NCBI RefSeq assembly: GCF_013409345.1
Contig: NZ_JACCBB010000001.1
Span: 1,860,001-1,924,000 of the forward strand
Direction: 5' to 3'
DNA length: 64,000 bases
Origin: Kineococcus aurantiacus
GTDB taxonomy: Bacteria; Actinomycetota; Actinomycetes; Actinomycetales; Kineococcaceae
Numbering within the stretch: the stretch's first letter is position 1; every line of letters starts with the position of its first letter. Positions 25,931-34,395 of the stretch are shown here, in pieces. The notes below the pieces were generated by a model, which ran no database searches, had not been told where the DNA came from, and saw only the letters and a program-made list of their open reading frames with translations. The position numbers and the translations under genes were made by a program.

Positions 25931-27278
25931 GCGGCTCACCCCCCTGCGGCAGTTCCAGCCGGACCCGGGCCGGCACGTGGCGGGCCACGGCCAGCACCCG
26001 CACGGTCAGCGTCCGCGGCCGCGCCTCCAGGTCGCCGGGGTCGGCCGGCAGGTCCAGCACGAGTTCGGTGCCCTGCTCGGGCAGGCCGCCGTGGGCGGCG
26101 ATGACCAGACCGGCGACCGTCTCGTAGTCGCCGCGCGGCAGGTCCACGCCCAGGGACCGCTCGACCTCGTCGACGTGGACCTCCCCCGACACCTCCCACA
26201 CCCCGTCACCCTCCACGGGGACGTACGTCGGGTCCTCGTCGTCGTGCTCGTCGGTGATCTCCCCGACGAGTTCCTCGGCGAGGTCCTCGACCGTCACGAC
26301 CCCCGTGAAACCGCCGTACTCGTCGACGACGCAGGCGAGCTGGTTCTTCGTCCCGGCCAGCTGCCGCAGCACCTGCGGCAGCGGGGTGAGGGTCGACACC
26401 ACGAGCGGGACCCGCATGATGCGCGTGACGTGCGCCGTGTCGTCCTCGGCCGTCGCGAGCAGGTCGGTCAGGTGCACGACCCCCAGGACGTCGCCGGAAC
26501 CGGTGGCCAGCACCGGGTACCGGGAGTGCCCCACGGCCATGAGGGCGCGCACCAGGCCCAGGTCGGCGGACTCGTCGACGGTGTCGACGCGCGAGCGCGG
26601 CACCATGGCGTGCTCGACGTCGCGCTGGGGGAAGTCCAGGATCCGGTCCAGCAGCACCGCCAGGTCCGGCGGCAGGTCACCGCTCTCGCGGGACTCCTCC
26701 ACGATGGCCTCCAGGTCCCTGGCCGTCGCGGCGTGCTCGACGTCGTGGACGGGTTCGATGCGCAGCGCCCGCAGCAGCGCGTTGGAGGCCTGGTCGAAGA
26801 ACCGCACGAGCCAGCCGAACACCCGCAGGTAGACCAGCGTGGACCGGCTCAGCCGCACCGCCAGCGGTTCGGGCCGCGCGATGGCCAGGTTCTTGGGGAA
26901 CAGCTCCCCGAACAGCATCTGCACGAACGTCGAGAACAGCAGCGCCACGACGGCCCCGACGCCGACGCTCACCGCGGCGGGGACCCCGACCCCGCCCAGC
27001 AGCGCCCCGAGGGACTCCCCGATGAGGGGTTCGGCGACGTACCCGACGAGCAGGCCCGTGACGGTGATGCCCAGCTGCGCGCCGGACAGCATGAACGAGG
27101 TGCGGCGGGTGACCTGCAGGGCCCGGCGCGCCGCGGGGTCGCCGGCCTCGGCGCGGGCGCCCAGCGCCGACCGGTCCACCGACATGAAGGCGAACTCCTG
27201 GGCCACGAACCAGGCCGTGGCGACGGTGATGGCGAACACCACCACGACACCGAGGAGCAGGGCGAGCACGTCCGTCAC
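25923..27278 (-). CDS. CNNM/CorC family protein with DUF21, CBS and CorC_HlyC domains
   Basis: The full-length member of the pair has 451 aa. The DUF21 membrane domain (about 1-185) includes SGAQLGITVTGLLVGYVAEP and FGELFPKNLAIARPEP. A CBS pair (about 205-335) has the phosphoadenosine-site-like MVPRSRVDTV and CVVDEYGGFTGVVTVEDLAEELVGEI (split across the second CBS). A C-terminal CorC_HlyC domain follows. Such proteins are tied to Mg2+ transport or regulation. It is the upstream gene of a two-gene operon with the shorter homologue. Confidence 0.92.
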   Translation of the reverse strand: MTDVLALLLGVVVVFAITVATAWFVAQEFAFMSVDRSALGARAEAGDPAARRALQVTRRTSFMLSGAQLGITVTGLLVGYVAEPLIGESLGALLGGVGVPAAVSVGVGAVVALLFSTFVQMLFGELFPKNLAIARPEPLAVRLSRSTLVYLRVFGWLVRFFDQASNALLRALRIEPVHDVEHAATARDLEAIVEESRESGDLPPDLAVLLDRILDFPQRDVEHAMVPRSRVDTVDESADLGLVRALMAVGHSRYPVLATGSGDVLGVVHLTDLLATAEDDTAHVTRIMRVPLVVSTLTPLPQVLRQLAGTKNQLACVVDEYGGFTGVVTVEDLAEELVGEITDEHDDEDPTYVPVEGDGVWEVSGEVHVDEVERSLGVDLPRGDYETVAGLVIAAHGGLPEQGTELVLDLPADPGDLEARPRTLTVRVLAVARHVPARVRLELPQGGEPRE

Positions 27279-27397
27279 GGGAGCACCTCACCGTGGCCGG
27301 GCGTGCTCGAGGTACTTGAAGGGCGATCGTCGTCGCGCATCGGCGGCGGCGGTCCTCTCCTGGTCTGGGGGACGGTGCCCCGGGGACGTGTTCCCGG

Positions 27398-28147
27398 TCA
27401 ACGCACGAGCGCGCGGGACGGTTCCCCCGCCGCCGGGCGGGGCGTGGTGAACCGCGTCGTGACCCGCCGCGCGAACGCCACGTGCGCCGGTGCGCCGGTC
27501 ACGGTGAACCCGGCGGCCGCGACGAGACCGTCGTCCAGCTCCAGCACCTGCGCGTCCCGCAATGGCCACGGCTCGTGCTCGTTGGCGATCCACCACGTGC
27601 GGCCCAGGTGCTCCACGTGCAGGCCGAAGCGGGCCGTGAGGAAGTCGCCGAGGTCGTCCCGGGCCGGCTCCACCCGCCGGGTCGCGCCCTCGCGGACCGC
27701 GACGCGGCTCGTGACGCCGTCGCGGGTGCGGCACGTCCACAGCAGCTCCCGCGCGCCGTCGCGGACCCGCACCGCGTGCCGCAGCGTCGACCACCGGTAC
27801 GGCAGCCCGAACGCGGTCTGCGCGCCCAGGACGACGGCCAGCCGGGAGGCGTCCAGGCTGGCGAACACCACGCCGTGCCGCCCCTGCTCGTCGACGGAGT
27901 ACGTCCGCACGTTCGTCTCCAGGAACGTCCCCAGGTACGGCACGGCGGCCCGGCCCCCGGGTCCGGCCCCGCGCAGGGTGAAGGGGATGAGGCCGACGTA
28001 GGCGCGGCCGGCGAACAGGTCGGGGCGGGTGCCGGGCGGCAGGTGCGGGGCGACCTCGTCGGGGTCGACCTCCCAGTGCAGGAAGGCGACGTCGTCCCAG
28101 TGCTGGTGCATCATCACGGGCCGGGGCAGGGGCGGGGCGGTGACCAC
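27398..28147 (-). CDS. DUF2071 (YqjF-like) family protein
   Basis: The 249-aa cytosolic protein shows the family's opening MHQHWDDVAFLHWEVDPDEVAPHLPPG. Then come GRAYVGLIPFTLRG, PYLGTFLETNVRTYSVDEQGRHGVVFASLDASR (split) and a C-terminal beta-rich half resembling acetoacetate decarboxylase-like folds. Function unknown. GTG 28147 is supported by CACGCT 6 nt upstream on the minus strand. The 119-bp gap downstream of its stop shows no gene. It is divergent from the SAM-riboswitch operon. Confidence 0.85.
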   Translation of the reverse strand: MVTAPPLPRPVMMHQHWDDVAFLHWEVDPDEVAPHLPPGTRPDLFAGRAYVGLIPFTLRGAGPGGRAAVPYLGTFLETNVRTYSVDEQGRHGVVFASLDASRLAVVLGAQTAFGLPYRWSTLRHAVRVRDGARELLWTCRTRDGVTSRVAVREGATRRVEPARDDLGDFLTARFGLHVEHLGRTWWIANEHEPWPLRDAQVLELDDGLVAAAGFTVTGAPAHVAFARRVTTRFTTPRPAAGEPSRALVR

Positions 28148-28255
28148 CCGGTCAGCGTGCCGCAGCGGCGCCGCTCGGCAACCGCAGCGCACCCGCCGCG
28201 CACCCGCCGCGCACCTGCGGCGCACCGGGTGGCGGCGGCACCCCCGCGGCTGGCT

Positions 28256-28261
28256 TAGAGT
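28256..28261 (+). promoter_or_regulatory. -10 element of the SAM-riboswitch operon
   Basis: TAGAGT is positioned so that transcription would begin at about 28268, immediately before the aptamer's first stem. Seen by inspection; the -35 is not clear. Confidence 0.45.
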
Positions 28262-28268
28262 GTGCGCA

Positions 28269-28354
28269 CCATCCAGAGCGGCCGAGAGACCTGGCTCGTC
28301 GACGCCGCAGCAACCGCCCCCACGGGGGTGTGGTGCTCATGCCGGGACCGATGG
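28269..28354 (+). ncRNA. SAM riboswitch (S-box type)
   Basis: The conserved S-box features are present in order: CCAGAGCGGCCGAGAGAC, then CTGGCTCG, GACGCCGCAGCAACC, a variable hairpin (CCCCCACGGGGGTG), and GGTGCTCATGCC. The closing stem P1 pairs CCATC at 28269-28273 with GATGG at 28350-28354. That 3' strand overlaps the ribosome site GGAGG at 28353-28357, so SAM binding should block translation of the ATPase gene. The function fits a sulfonate-type transporter, switched off when SAM is plentiful. Confidence 0.85.
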
Positions 28355-28362
28355 AGGAGACC

Positions 28363-29163
28363 GTGACGACCGCCCCCACCGCCAGCCCCCGGGCCGCCGA
28401 CCGCGTCGAGGCCGCCGGGGTGCGCCTGCGCGGCGTCGGGCGCAGCTTCGGCGAGCACCGGGTGCTGGCCCCCCTGGACCTCGAGCTCGACGCGGGCGGC
28501 ACCGTCGCCCTCGTGGGGGCCTCCGGCAGCGGCAAGTCGACGCTGCTGCGGCTCCTCGCCGGGCTGGACACCCCCTCCACCGGGACGGTGGAGGTCGCCG
28601 GGCAGCCCGTGCGCGGGGTGCACCCCCGCACCGCGGTGGTGTTCCAGGAACCGCGGCTGCTGCCGTGGCGGGACCTGGCCGGCAACGTCGCCTTCGGCCT
28701 GCCGCGCGGCACGGCCCGCGCGCAGGGCCGGGCCGAGGTGCTGCGCTGGCTGGACGTCGTGGGGCTGGCCGACTTCGCCGGGCACCGGCCGCGCCGGGTC
28801 TCCGGCGGCATGGCCCAGCGCGCGGCCCTGGCCCGCGCCCTCGTCCGCCGCCCCGGCGTGCTGCTGCTCGACGAGCCGTTCGCCGCGCTCGACGCCCTGA
28901 CCCGCCTGCGCATGCAGGACCTGCTCGACGAGGTGCAGCGCGGCACGGGCGCCACCGTCGTGTTCGTCACCCACGACGTCGACGAGGCCCTGCACCTGGC
29001 CGACCGGGTGCTCGTCCTCGGCGACACCGGCAGCGGGCAGGGCGCCGGGATCGTCCGGGACCTGCGGGTCGGTGCGCCCCGTCCCCGCGACCGCGCCGAC
29101 GCCGCCACCGCCCGGCTGCGCGTCGAGCTGCTCGACCTGCTCGGCGTCCCCCGCTCCGCCTGA
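28363..29163 (+). CDS. ssuB: sulfonate/nitrate/taurine-type ABC transporter ATP-binding protein
   Basis: The 266-aa ATPase has Walker A GASGSGKST near residues 54-62, Q-loop FQEPRLLPWRD, signature VSGGMAQR, Walker B LLLDEPFAALD and switch His in FVTHD. FQEPRLLPW is characteristic of the SsuB/TauB/NrtD group. I chose GTG 28363 because GGAGG lies 5 nt upstream and because the riboswitch occupies the bases before it. First gene of ssuBAC under the SAM riboswitch. The exact substrate (sulfonate, taurine or another sulfur source) is inferred from the riboswitch. Confidence 0.9.
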   Translation: MTTAPTASPRAADRVEAAGVRLRGVGRSFGEHRVLAPLDLELDAGGTVALVGASGSGKSTLLRLLAGLDTPSTGTVEVAGQPVRGVHPRTAVVFQEPRLLPWRDLAGNVAFGLPRGTARAQGRAEVLRWLDVVGLADFAGHRPRRVSGGMAQRAALARALVRRPGVLLLDEPFAALDALTRLRMQDLLDEVQRGTGATVVFVTHDVDEALHLADRVLVLGDTGSGQGAGIVRDLRVGAPRPRDRADAATARLRVELLDLLGVPRSA

Positions 29164-29165
29164 CC

Positions 29166-29180
29166 GCCCCCTCCGGGGGC
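29166..29180 (+). other. small intra-operon hairpin between ssuB and ssuA
   Basis: GCCCCC-TCC-GGGGGC starts 3 bp after the ssuB stop, with 40 bp left before the ssuA start. It might stabilise or attenuate the upstream mRNA, allowing different amounts of the ATPase and binding protein. Only the hairpin itself is seen. Confidence 0.4.
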
Positions 29181-29219
29181 ACCCCGAGAACCCGCCCCAC
29201 CCACCTCCACGGGAGAACT

Positions 29220-30260
29220 GTGTCCACGCTGCCCCCCACCACCACCCGTCGCGCCCTGCTCGGCCTTGGTCTGGGTTCCCTGGCCCTGACCGCGGCCGGC
29301 TGCGTCAGGGGCGAGTCGTCCACCGGCTCGGCCCCCGCCAGTTCCGGCGCTTCCGCCGGTTCCGGCGGATCCGGCGGCGACCGGGTCCGCCTCGACTACG
29401 CCCTCTACAACCCCCTCAGCCTCGTCGTGCGCGAGCAGAAGCTGCTCGAGGACGCCGGGCTCACCGTGCAGTGGGAGCAGTCGGCGGGCAGCAACAAGGC
29501 CAACGAGTTCCTGCGCAACGACAACCTGGACCTGGCCTCCACCGCCGGGTCGGCCGTGCTGCAGGCCCGCACGAACGGCTCGCCCGTGCAGACGGTCGCG
29601 GTGTACTCCCAGCCGGAGTGGACCGCGCTGGTCGTCGGGAAGGACTCCACCCTCACCGACGTGGCGGGGTTGCGCGGCAAGCGGATCGCCGCCACCACCG
29701 GCACCGACCCGTACTTCTTCCTCCAGCAGGCGCTCGCCGGCGCCGGGCTGTCCGGCACCGACGTCGAGATCACCAACCTCCAGCACGCCGACGGCCGCGC
29801 CGCCCTCGAGCGCGGTGACGTCGACGCCTGGGCCGGCCTGGACCCGAACATGGCCGCCTCGGAGCTGCAGGCCGGGTCGAAGCTGCTGTACCGCAACGTC
29901 GACTTCTGCACCTACGGCGTCCTCAACGCCCGCGAGCAGTTCGTCCAGGACTCCCCCGACCTCGTCCAGCAGGTCGTCGACGCGTACGCCACGGCCCGCG
30001 CGTGGGCGCTGGCGAACCCCGCCGACCTGGCGACCCTCTACGCGACCGCCGCGCAGCTGTCGCCCGAGGTCGCCGCCCGCGTCCTGGAGCGCACGACGCT
30101 CGACCTCGACGGCGTGCCCGGCGACGCGCAGCGGACCGTGCTGGCCGGGATCGTGCCGCTCATGGCCGCCACCGGCGACGTCCCCTCCGAGGACGCCGCC
30201 ACGAAGGCGCTGGACACGCTGCTGGTGCCCGACTTCGCCCGCAAGGCCACCGCCGCGTGA
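29220..30260 (+). CDS. ssuA: ABC transporter substrate-binding lipoprotein, SsuA/NMT1 type
   Basis: The 346-aa extracytoplasmic binding protein has an N-terminus with twin arginines and a hydrophobic core (TTTRRALLGLGLGSLALTAAGC). The lipobox cysteine is C28, so it is probably a Tat- or Sec-exported lipoprotein. A Ser/Gly linker follows, then the SsuA-like domain with VVREQKLLEDAGLTVQWEQ, DLASTAGSAVLQA and RIAATTGTDPYFFLQQAL. It captures the sulfonate-type ligand for SsuBC. Start GTG 29220 follows GGGAGAA. It overlaps ssuC by 4 bp. Confidence 0.9.
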   Translation: MSTLPPTTTRRALLGLGLGSLALTAAGCVRGESSTGSAPASSGASAGSGGSGGDRVRLDYALYNPLSLVVREQKLLEDAGLTVQWEQSAGSNKANEFLRNDNLDLASTAGSAVLQARTNGSPVQTVAVYSQPEWTALVVGKDSTLTDVAGLRGKRIAATTGTDPYFFLQQALAGAGLSGTDVEITNLQHADGRAALERGDVDAWAGLDPNMAASELQAGSKLLYRNVDFCTYGVLNAREQFVQDSPDLVQQVVDAYATARAWALANPADLATLYATAAQLSPEVAARVLERTTLDLDGVPGDAQRTVLAGIVPLMAATGDVPSEDAATKALDTLLVPDFARKATAA

Positions 30261-31057
30261 GCGCGCCCACCACGTCCGCCCCGGCCGCACCGGCCGGCCG
30301 CGCGCCGCGCCGCCGGCCGGGCTGGTGGCTCGGCGCGGTCGTGCCCGTGCTGCTGGTCGCGGCGTGGTGGGCCACCACGGCGGCCGGGGTGTTCCTGCCC
30401 AGCCAGCTGCCGTCGCCGGTGGACGTGTTCCACGCCGCCCAGCAGCTGTGGGCCACGGGGCAGCTGCAGCTGAACATCGCCATCAGCGTGCAGCGGGTCC
30501 TCGTCGGGTTCTGCTGCGGCGCCGTGGCCGGGCTCGTCCTGGGCGGGCTGACGGGGTCCTCGCGGGTCCTGGACCGGCTGCTGTCCCCCACCCTGGGGGC
30601 CTTGCGGGCCGTGCCGTCGCTGGCGTGGGTGCCGCTGCTGGGCCTGTGGATCGGCATCGGGGAGACCCCGAAGATCGTGCTCGTCGCGATCGGCGCGTTC
30701 TTCCCCGTCTACACGACCGTCTTCTCCGCCCTCACCCACCTCGACCCCGCCCTCGTGGAGGTGGGCCGCGCCTACGGCCGCCGCGGGCTGGGGCTGTTCG
30801 GCACGGTCCTGCTGCCCGCGACCGCCCCGGCGCTGCTGTCCGGGCTGCGGCTGGCGCTCGCGCAGAGCTGGCTGTTCCTCGTGGCGGCCGAGCTGATCTC
30901 GTCCTCGATCGGGCTGGGTTTCCAGATGACCAACGGGCAGAACACCTCCCGCACCGACCAGGTGCTGCTGGCGATCGTGCTGCTCGCGGTGCTGGGCAAG
31001 CTGTCCGACGTCGTGCTGGGGATCGTGGAGGGGCGGGTCAAGGCCGCGCGCGCCTGA
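30257..31057 (+). CDS. ssuC: sulfonate-type ABC transporter permease
   Basis: The 266-aa membrane protein has about six helices. It carries the BPD_transp_1 EAA-like loop (EVGRAYGRRGLGLFGTVLLPATAPALLSGLRLAL, the ATPase-docking region) and the pore-lining AVPSLAWVPLLGLWIGIGETPKI, typical of SsuC/TauC. GTG 30257 overlaps the ssuA stop as GTGA. It is the last gene of the riboswitch operon, ended by a hairpin at 31061-31094. Confidence 0.9.
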   Translation: MSAPTTSAPAAPAGRAPRRRPGWWLGAVVPVLLVAAWWATTAAGVFLPSQLPSPVDVFHAAQQLWATGQLQLNIAISVQRVLVGFCCGAVAGLVLGGLTGSSRVLDRLLSPTLGALRAVPSLAWVPLLGLWIGIGETPKIVLVAIGAFFPVYTTVFSALTHLDPALVEVGRAYGRRGLGLFGTVLLPATAPALLSGLRLALAQSWLFLVAAELISSSIGLGFQMTNGQNTSRTDQVLLAIVLLAVLGKLSDVVLGIVEGRVKAARA

Positions 31058-31060
31058 GGC

Positions 31061-31094
31061 GCGGGACGGCGCGGGTGCGCCCGCGCCGTCCCGC
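31061..31094 (+). terminator. hairpin terminator after ssuC
   Basis: Perfect 15-bp arms (GCGGGACGGCGCGGG and complement) enclose TGCG, 3 bp after the ssuC stop. The arm ends at the stop codon of the convergent phosphatase gene, so it may serve both strands. No T-tract. Confidence 0.75.
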
Positions 31095-33091
31095 TACCGC
31101 GCGTCCCGGGCCCGCCCCGCCCCGGGGGACGCCGGCGGCACGACCCGCGGCCCGGCCCCCCGCGGGCGGGGGCCGTCCTGGGGGTGGGCGCGCAGCACCA
31201 GCAGCGCGACGTCGTCCTCGGGCGGGCCCTCGAGCTGGGCCAGCAGCGCGTCGCACAGCTCCTCGACGGGCAGGTCGTGCAACCGCTCGACGGTGGCGCG
31301 CAACCACTCCAGCCCGTCCTGCACGGGGGCGTCCCGGCGCTCGACGAGCCCGTCGGTGTAGAGGACGACGGTGGCGCCCGGCTCCAGGGTGAGCGCGTGG
31401 TCGTGACGCTCGGCGTCGGGGACCAGCCCCAGCAGCAGGTCCGCGGCGGTCTGCTGGAGCGTCGCGCGGCCGTCGGGGGCCAGGAGCACCGGCGGGGGGT
31501 GCCCGGCGTTGGACCAGCGCAGGGTCCGCAGGCCGGCGGCCACCTGGTCGGGTCCCTGCTCCACCTGCGCCAGCACGGCCGTGGCGATCACCCCGACGCC
31601 CAGGTGGTGCATGGCCCGGTCCAGACCCGACAGCACCGCCGCGGGCGGCTCGCCGAGGGTGATCGAGACCCCCCGCAGCAGGTTGCGCACCTGCGCCATG
31701 GCGGCGGCCGCGTCCCGGTCGTGCCCGGCCACGTCACCGACGACGACCGTCGTCGCGCCCGTGGGGGCCACGAAGCAGTCGTACCAGTCGCCGCCGATCT
31801 GCGCCTCGCTCGCGGCGGGCAGGTACCGGACGGCGATCTGCAGGTGGTCCGGCTCGAACGGGGCGGTGAGCAGGCTGCGCTGCAACGTCTCCGACAGGCG
31901 CCGCTGCTCACCGGCCACCCGGCGCTCCTGCTCCCGGGCCTGCAGCGCGGCCAGGCTCTGCGCGCACTGCGCGGCGAAGGCGCTCATCAGCTCGAAGTCG
32001 CGGGCGGTGAAGTCCTGCGGGTCGCGCCACCCGATCGTCAGCCCGCCGACCGCCCGGCCCGCCGCCCGCAGCGGCAGCGACACCCACGTGCCCAGCCCGG
32101 TGCTGGTGACGGCCTCCTCCATCTGCGGCGTGAACCTCAGGCACGCCTCGCGGTCCGGCAGCACCACGACCTCGCCCGTGGCGGCCGCCACGGCCACCGG
32201 CAGCGGGCTGTCCACGGGCACCCGGGCGAACGTGCGGCGGGCCCGCTCCCCCAGGGAGCCGGTCAGGGACAGCTCCAGCACCGCGGGGCCGCCGGGGCCG
32301 CCGGAGTCGGTGCGGACGGCGACGGCCCCGCCCTCGGCGCCGAGCGCGCTCAGGCCCGTGCCGATGACGATGTCGGTCAGCTGGTCCACGCTCTGCGCGC
32401 CGCTGAGCCGCAGCGCCACCCGCACCATGCCGGCCAGCCGTCGCGCCTCCGCGGCCTCGGTGGTCAGGGCCGTGCGCAGCTCCTGGCCGCGCACGTACAG
32501 GTCCGCCTCGGACCTGACCCGGACCCCGGCCCCGTCGTGGGGATCACCGTCGTGGGGCCCGTCGTGGGGCCCGTCGTGGGGATCGCCGTCGTGGGGTTCG
32601 ACGTCGTAGGGGTCGACGTGCTGGAGGTCGACGTCGCGGTGACCCGCGCCGTCGGGGTCCGCACCGGTCCCGGACCGCCGGTGGCGCTCCCTGACGTAGT
32701 CGGTGACCTCCTCGGCGCGGTGCAGCAGCAGCGCCACGTCACCGGCCTCGTCGAGCACCGGGGCGTTCACCGAGCTCCACCAGCGCGCGCGGAAGACGCC
32801 GCCGGCGTCGGCGACGTCGTACCGCTGCAGCGGCATCGTGTCCTGGCGGCCCGTGGTCAGCACCCGGCGCAGCGAGGCCTCCAGGTTGACCGTCCCGCGC
32901 GCCTGCGGGTCCTGCGGGTTGTCGGGGAAGACGTCGAGGATCGAGCGGCCGAGGAGCTGCTCGCGCGTGCGCCCGGACGAGTCCAGGAAGGCCCGGTTGA
33001 CCGCCACGAACCGCAGGCCGGTGTCGAGCACCGCGTAGGAGGTGGGGATGACGTCGAAGATCGCGGCCAGGTCGTGCTGAGCCTCCGCCAC
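31094..33091 (-). CDS. PP2C-type (SpoIIE) phosphatase with PAS and GAF sensor domains
   Basis: The predicted RsbU-like protein phosphatase has 665 aa. Residues 1-130 form a PAS domain (IFDVIPTSYAVLDTGLRFVAVNRAFLDSSG). About 160-185 is a His/Asp/Gly/Pro repeat (PHDGDPHDG units), about 210-385 a GAF domain, and about 410-640 a SpoIIE domain with metal-binding EAQIGGDWYD, GDVAGHD, NAGHPPP and VLYTDGLVERRD. The last residues are Arg/Pro-rich. Such proteins dephosphorylate anti-sigma antagonists in stress cascades; the partner is not in this window. A second phosphatase of this layout lies at 55072-56706. Confidence 0.9.
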   Translation of the reverse strand: MAEAQHDLAAIFDVIPTSYAVLDTGLRFVAVNRAFLDSSGRTREQLLGRSILDVFPDNPQDPQARGTVNLEASLRRVLTTGRQDTMPLQRYDVADAGGVFRARWWSSVNAPVLDEAGDVALLLHRAEEVTDYVRERHRRSGTGADPDGAGHRDVDLQHVDPYDVEPHDGDPHDGPHDGPHDGDPHDGAGVRVRSEADLYVRGQELRTALTTEAAEARRLAGMVRVALRLSGAQSVDQLTDIVIGTGLSALGAEGGAVAVRTDSGGPGGPAVLELSLTGSLGERARRTFARVPVDSPLPVAVAAATGEVVVLPDREACLRFTPQMEEAVTSTGLGTWVSLPLRAAGRAVGGLTIGWRDPQDFTARDFELMSAFAAQCAQSLAALQAREQERRVAGEQRRLSETLQRSLLTAPFEPDHLQIAVRYLPAASEAQIGGDWYDCFVAPTGATTVVVGDVAGHDRDAAAAMAQVRNLLRGVSITLGEPPAAVLSGLDRAMHHLGVGVIATAVLAQVEQGPDQVAAGLRTLRWSNAGHPPPVLLAPDGRATLQQTAADLLLGLVPDAERHDHALTLEPGATVVLYTDGLVERRDAPVQDGLEWLRATVERLHDLPVEELCDALLAQLEGPPEDDVALLVLRAHPQDGPRPRGAGPRVVPPASPGAGRARDAR

Positions 33092-33204
33092 GTGCTGCTC
33101 CCGTCGTCCGAGGGACCGCGCCGCCCACCGGCACGTGCTGGACCCGACCGCCTGCTCCGGCCGCCCGCGCCGCGGGAGCCCGCGACCGGTGTTCGCACGA
33201 CGAA

Positions 33205-33236
33205 AGGCCCGGCCCCGCTCTCGCGGTGCCGGGCCT
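33205..33236 (-). terminator. intrinsic terminator of tRNA-Pro
   Basis: On the minus strand AGGCCCGGC pairs with GCCGGGCCT around a shorter inner hairpin and is followed by TTTCGTCG. It begins 12 bp after the tRNA's CCA end, the expected position for a tRNA terminator. Confidence 0.7.
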
Positions 33237-33247
33237 GACGGTCCTGC

Positions 33248-33324
33248 TGGTCGGGGTGACAGGATTTGAACCTGCGGCCTCCTCGTCCCGAACGAGGCGC
33301 GCTACCAAGCTGCGCCACACCCCG
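33248..33324 (-). tRNA. tRNA-Pro, anticodon CGG
   Basis: The minus strand folds as a full cloverleaf. The acceptor arm is CGGGGTG/CACCCCG, the D arm contains GCGCAGCTTGGTAGCGC, and the anticodon stem CCTCG/CGAGG encloses TTCGGGA with anticodon CGG. The T arm has GGTTCAAATCC. The 3' CCA is encoded (TGG at 33248-33250 on the plus strand). It reads CCG, a frequent proline codon at this G+C content. Confidence 0.97.
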
Positions 33325-33420
33325 AGGCCTTGCTGCTGATCGTGCGCGGCCGCCTGAACGGCCTCGACAAGAGTAGCCCACCGGTGGGGGTGCTCCGGAC
33401 CAGGCCCCCGCCCGGCGCCC

Positions 33421-34338
33421 TCACCGGCGCGGGACGAGCTCCAGCAGCGTCGCCTCGGGTCGGCAGGCGAAGCGCAGCGGGGCGTACGGGGAGGTCCCCA
33501 GGCCCGCCGAGACGTGCAGCCACGCCTCGTGGCCGGCGGCCGACCAGGTCGAGAGCCCCGACGCCTGCGACCGGGGCAGGTCGCAGTTCGTCACCAGCGC
33601 CCCGTAGCCGGGCACGCACAGCTGACCGCCGTGGGTGTGCCCGGCCAGGACCAGCCCGGCCCCGTCGGCCGTCATGGCGTCCAGCGTCCGGCGGTAGGGG
33701 GCGTGGGTGACGCCGACGGTCAGGTCGGCGTCGGGCGCGGCGGGCCCGGCGACGTCGTCGTAGCGGTCGTAGCGCAGGTGCGGGTCGTCGACCCCCACGA
33801 GCTCCAGGTCCAGTCCGCCGACCCGCAGCCGCGTCCGGACGTTGTCGAGGTCGACCCAGCCGGCGTCGGTGAACCCGCGCACCAGGTCCGCGGTCGGCAG
33901 CGGCAGGGCCTTGTCCCCGGCCTTCACCTGCGAGGGGCCGCGCAGGTACTTCGACCAGTTCCGCGGTTTGGGGGCCCAGTAGTCGTTGGAGCCCAGGACG
34001 AACACCCCGGGGCGGCGCAGCAGCCCCGCGTACGTCTCCAGCACCGCCGGGACGGCGTCCTGGGCGGCGAGGTTGTCGCCCGTCGTGACGACCAGGTCCG
34101 GTTCGAGGTCGGCCAGGGCCGCCACCCACGCCCGCTTGCGGTGCTGGCGCGGCACCAGGTGCAGGTCGGACAGGTGCAGCACCCGCAGCGGCGCCGACCC
34201 CACCGGAAGGACGGGGACGACGGCGTGCCGCAGCGCGAACGCCCGCACCTCGTACCCGGCGGCGTACCCGACCCCGGCCGCCCCGGCCAGGGCGGTGAGG
34301 CCGACGGTCGCGGCGGTGGCCTTCAGGACGCTCGGCAT
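33421..34338 (-). CDS. membrane-anchored metallophosphoesterase (YkuE-like)
   Basis: The 305-aa protein starts with a hydrophobic anchor or signal (TAATVGLTALAGAAGVGYAAGY). A calcineurin-like phosphoesterase domain follows with metal ligands in LHLSDLHLVPRQH, VVTTGDNLA, VLGSNDYW (N replacing the more usual GNHD context) and AGHTHGGQLCVPGYG. It probably acts on the outer face of the membrane; the substrate may be a lipid or nucleotide phosphoester. It matches the position of Rv3683 next to ponA2 in M. tuberculosis (from memory). CAGGAT lies 6 nt before ATG 34338. Divergent from the next gene. Confidence 0.88.
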   Translation of the reverse strand: MPSVLKATAATVGLTALAGAAGVGYAAGYEVRAFALRHAVVPVLPVGSAPLRVLHLSDLHLVPRQHRKRAWVAALADLEPDLVVTTGDNLAAQDAVPAVLETYAGLLRRPGVFVLGSNDYWAPKPRNWSKYLRGPSQVKAGDKALPLPTADLVRGFTDAGWVDLDNVRTRLRVGGLDLELVGVDDPHLRYDRYDDVAGPAAPDADLTVGVTHAPYRRTLDAMTADGAGLVLAGHTHGGQLCVPGYGALVTNCDLPRSQASGLSTWSAAGHEAWLHVSAGLGTSPYAPLRFACRPEATLLELVPRR

Positions 34339-34395
34339 CCCGCCATCCTGCCCGCGTCCGGGGGACCGGTTCGACGGGGGTGGGAGGATCGGCGC

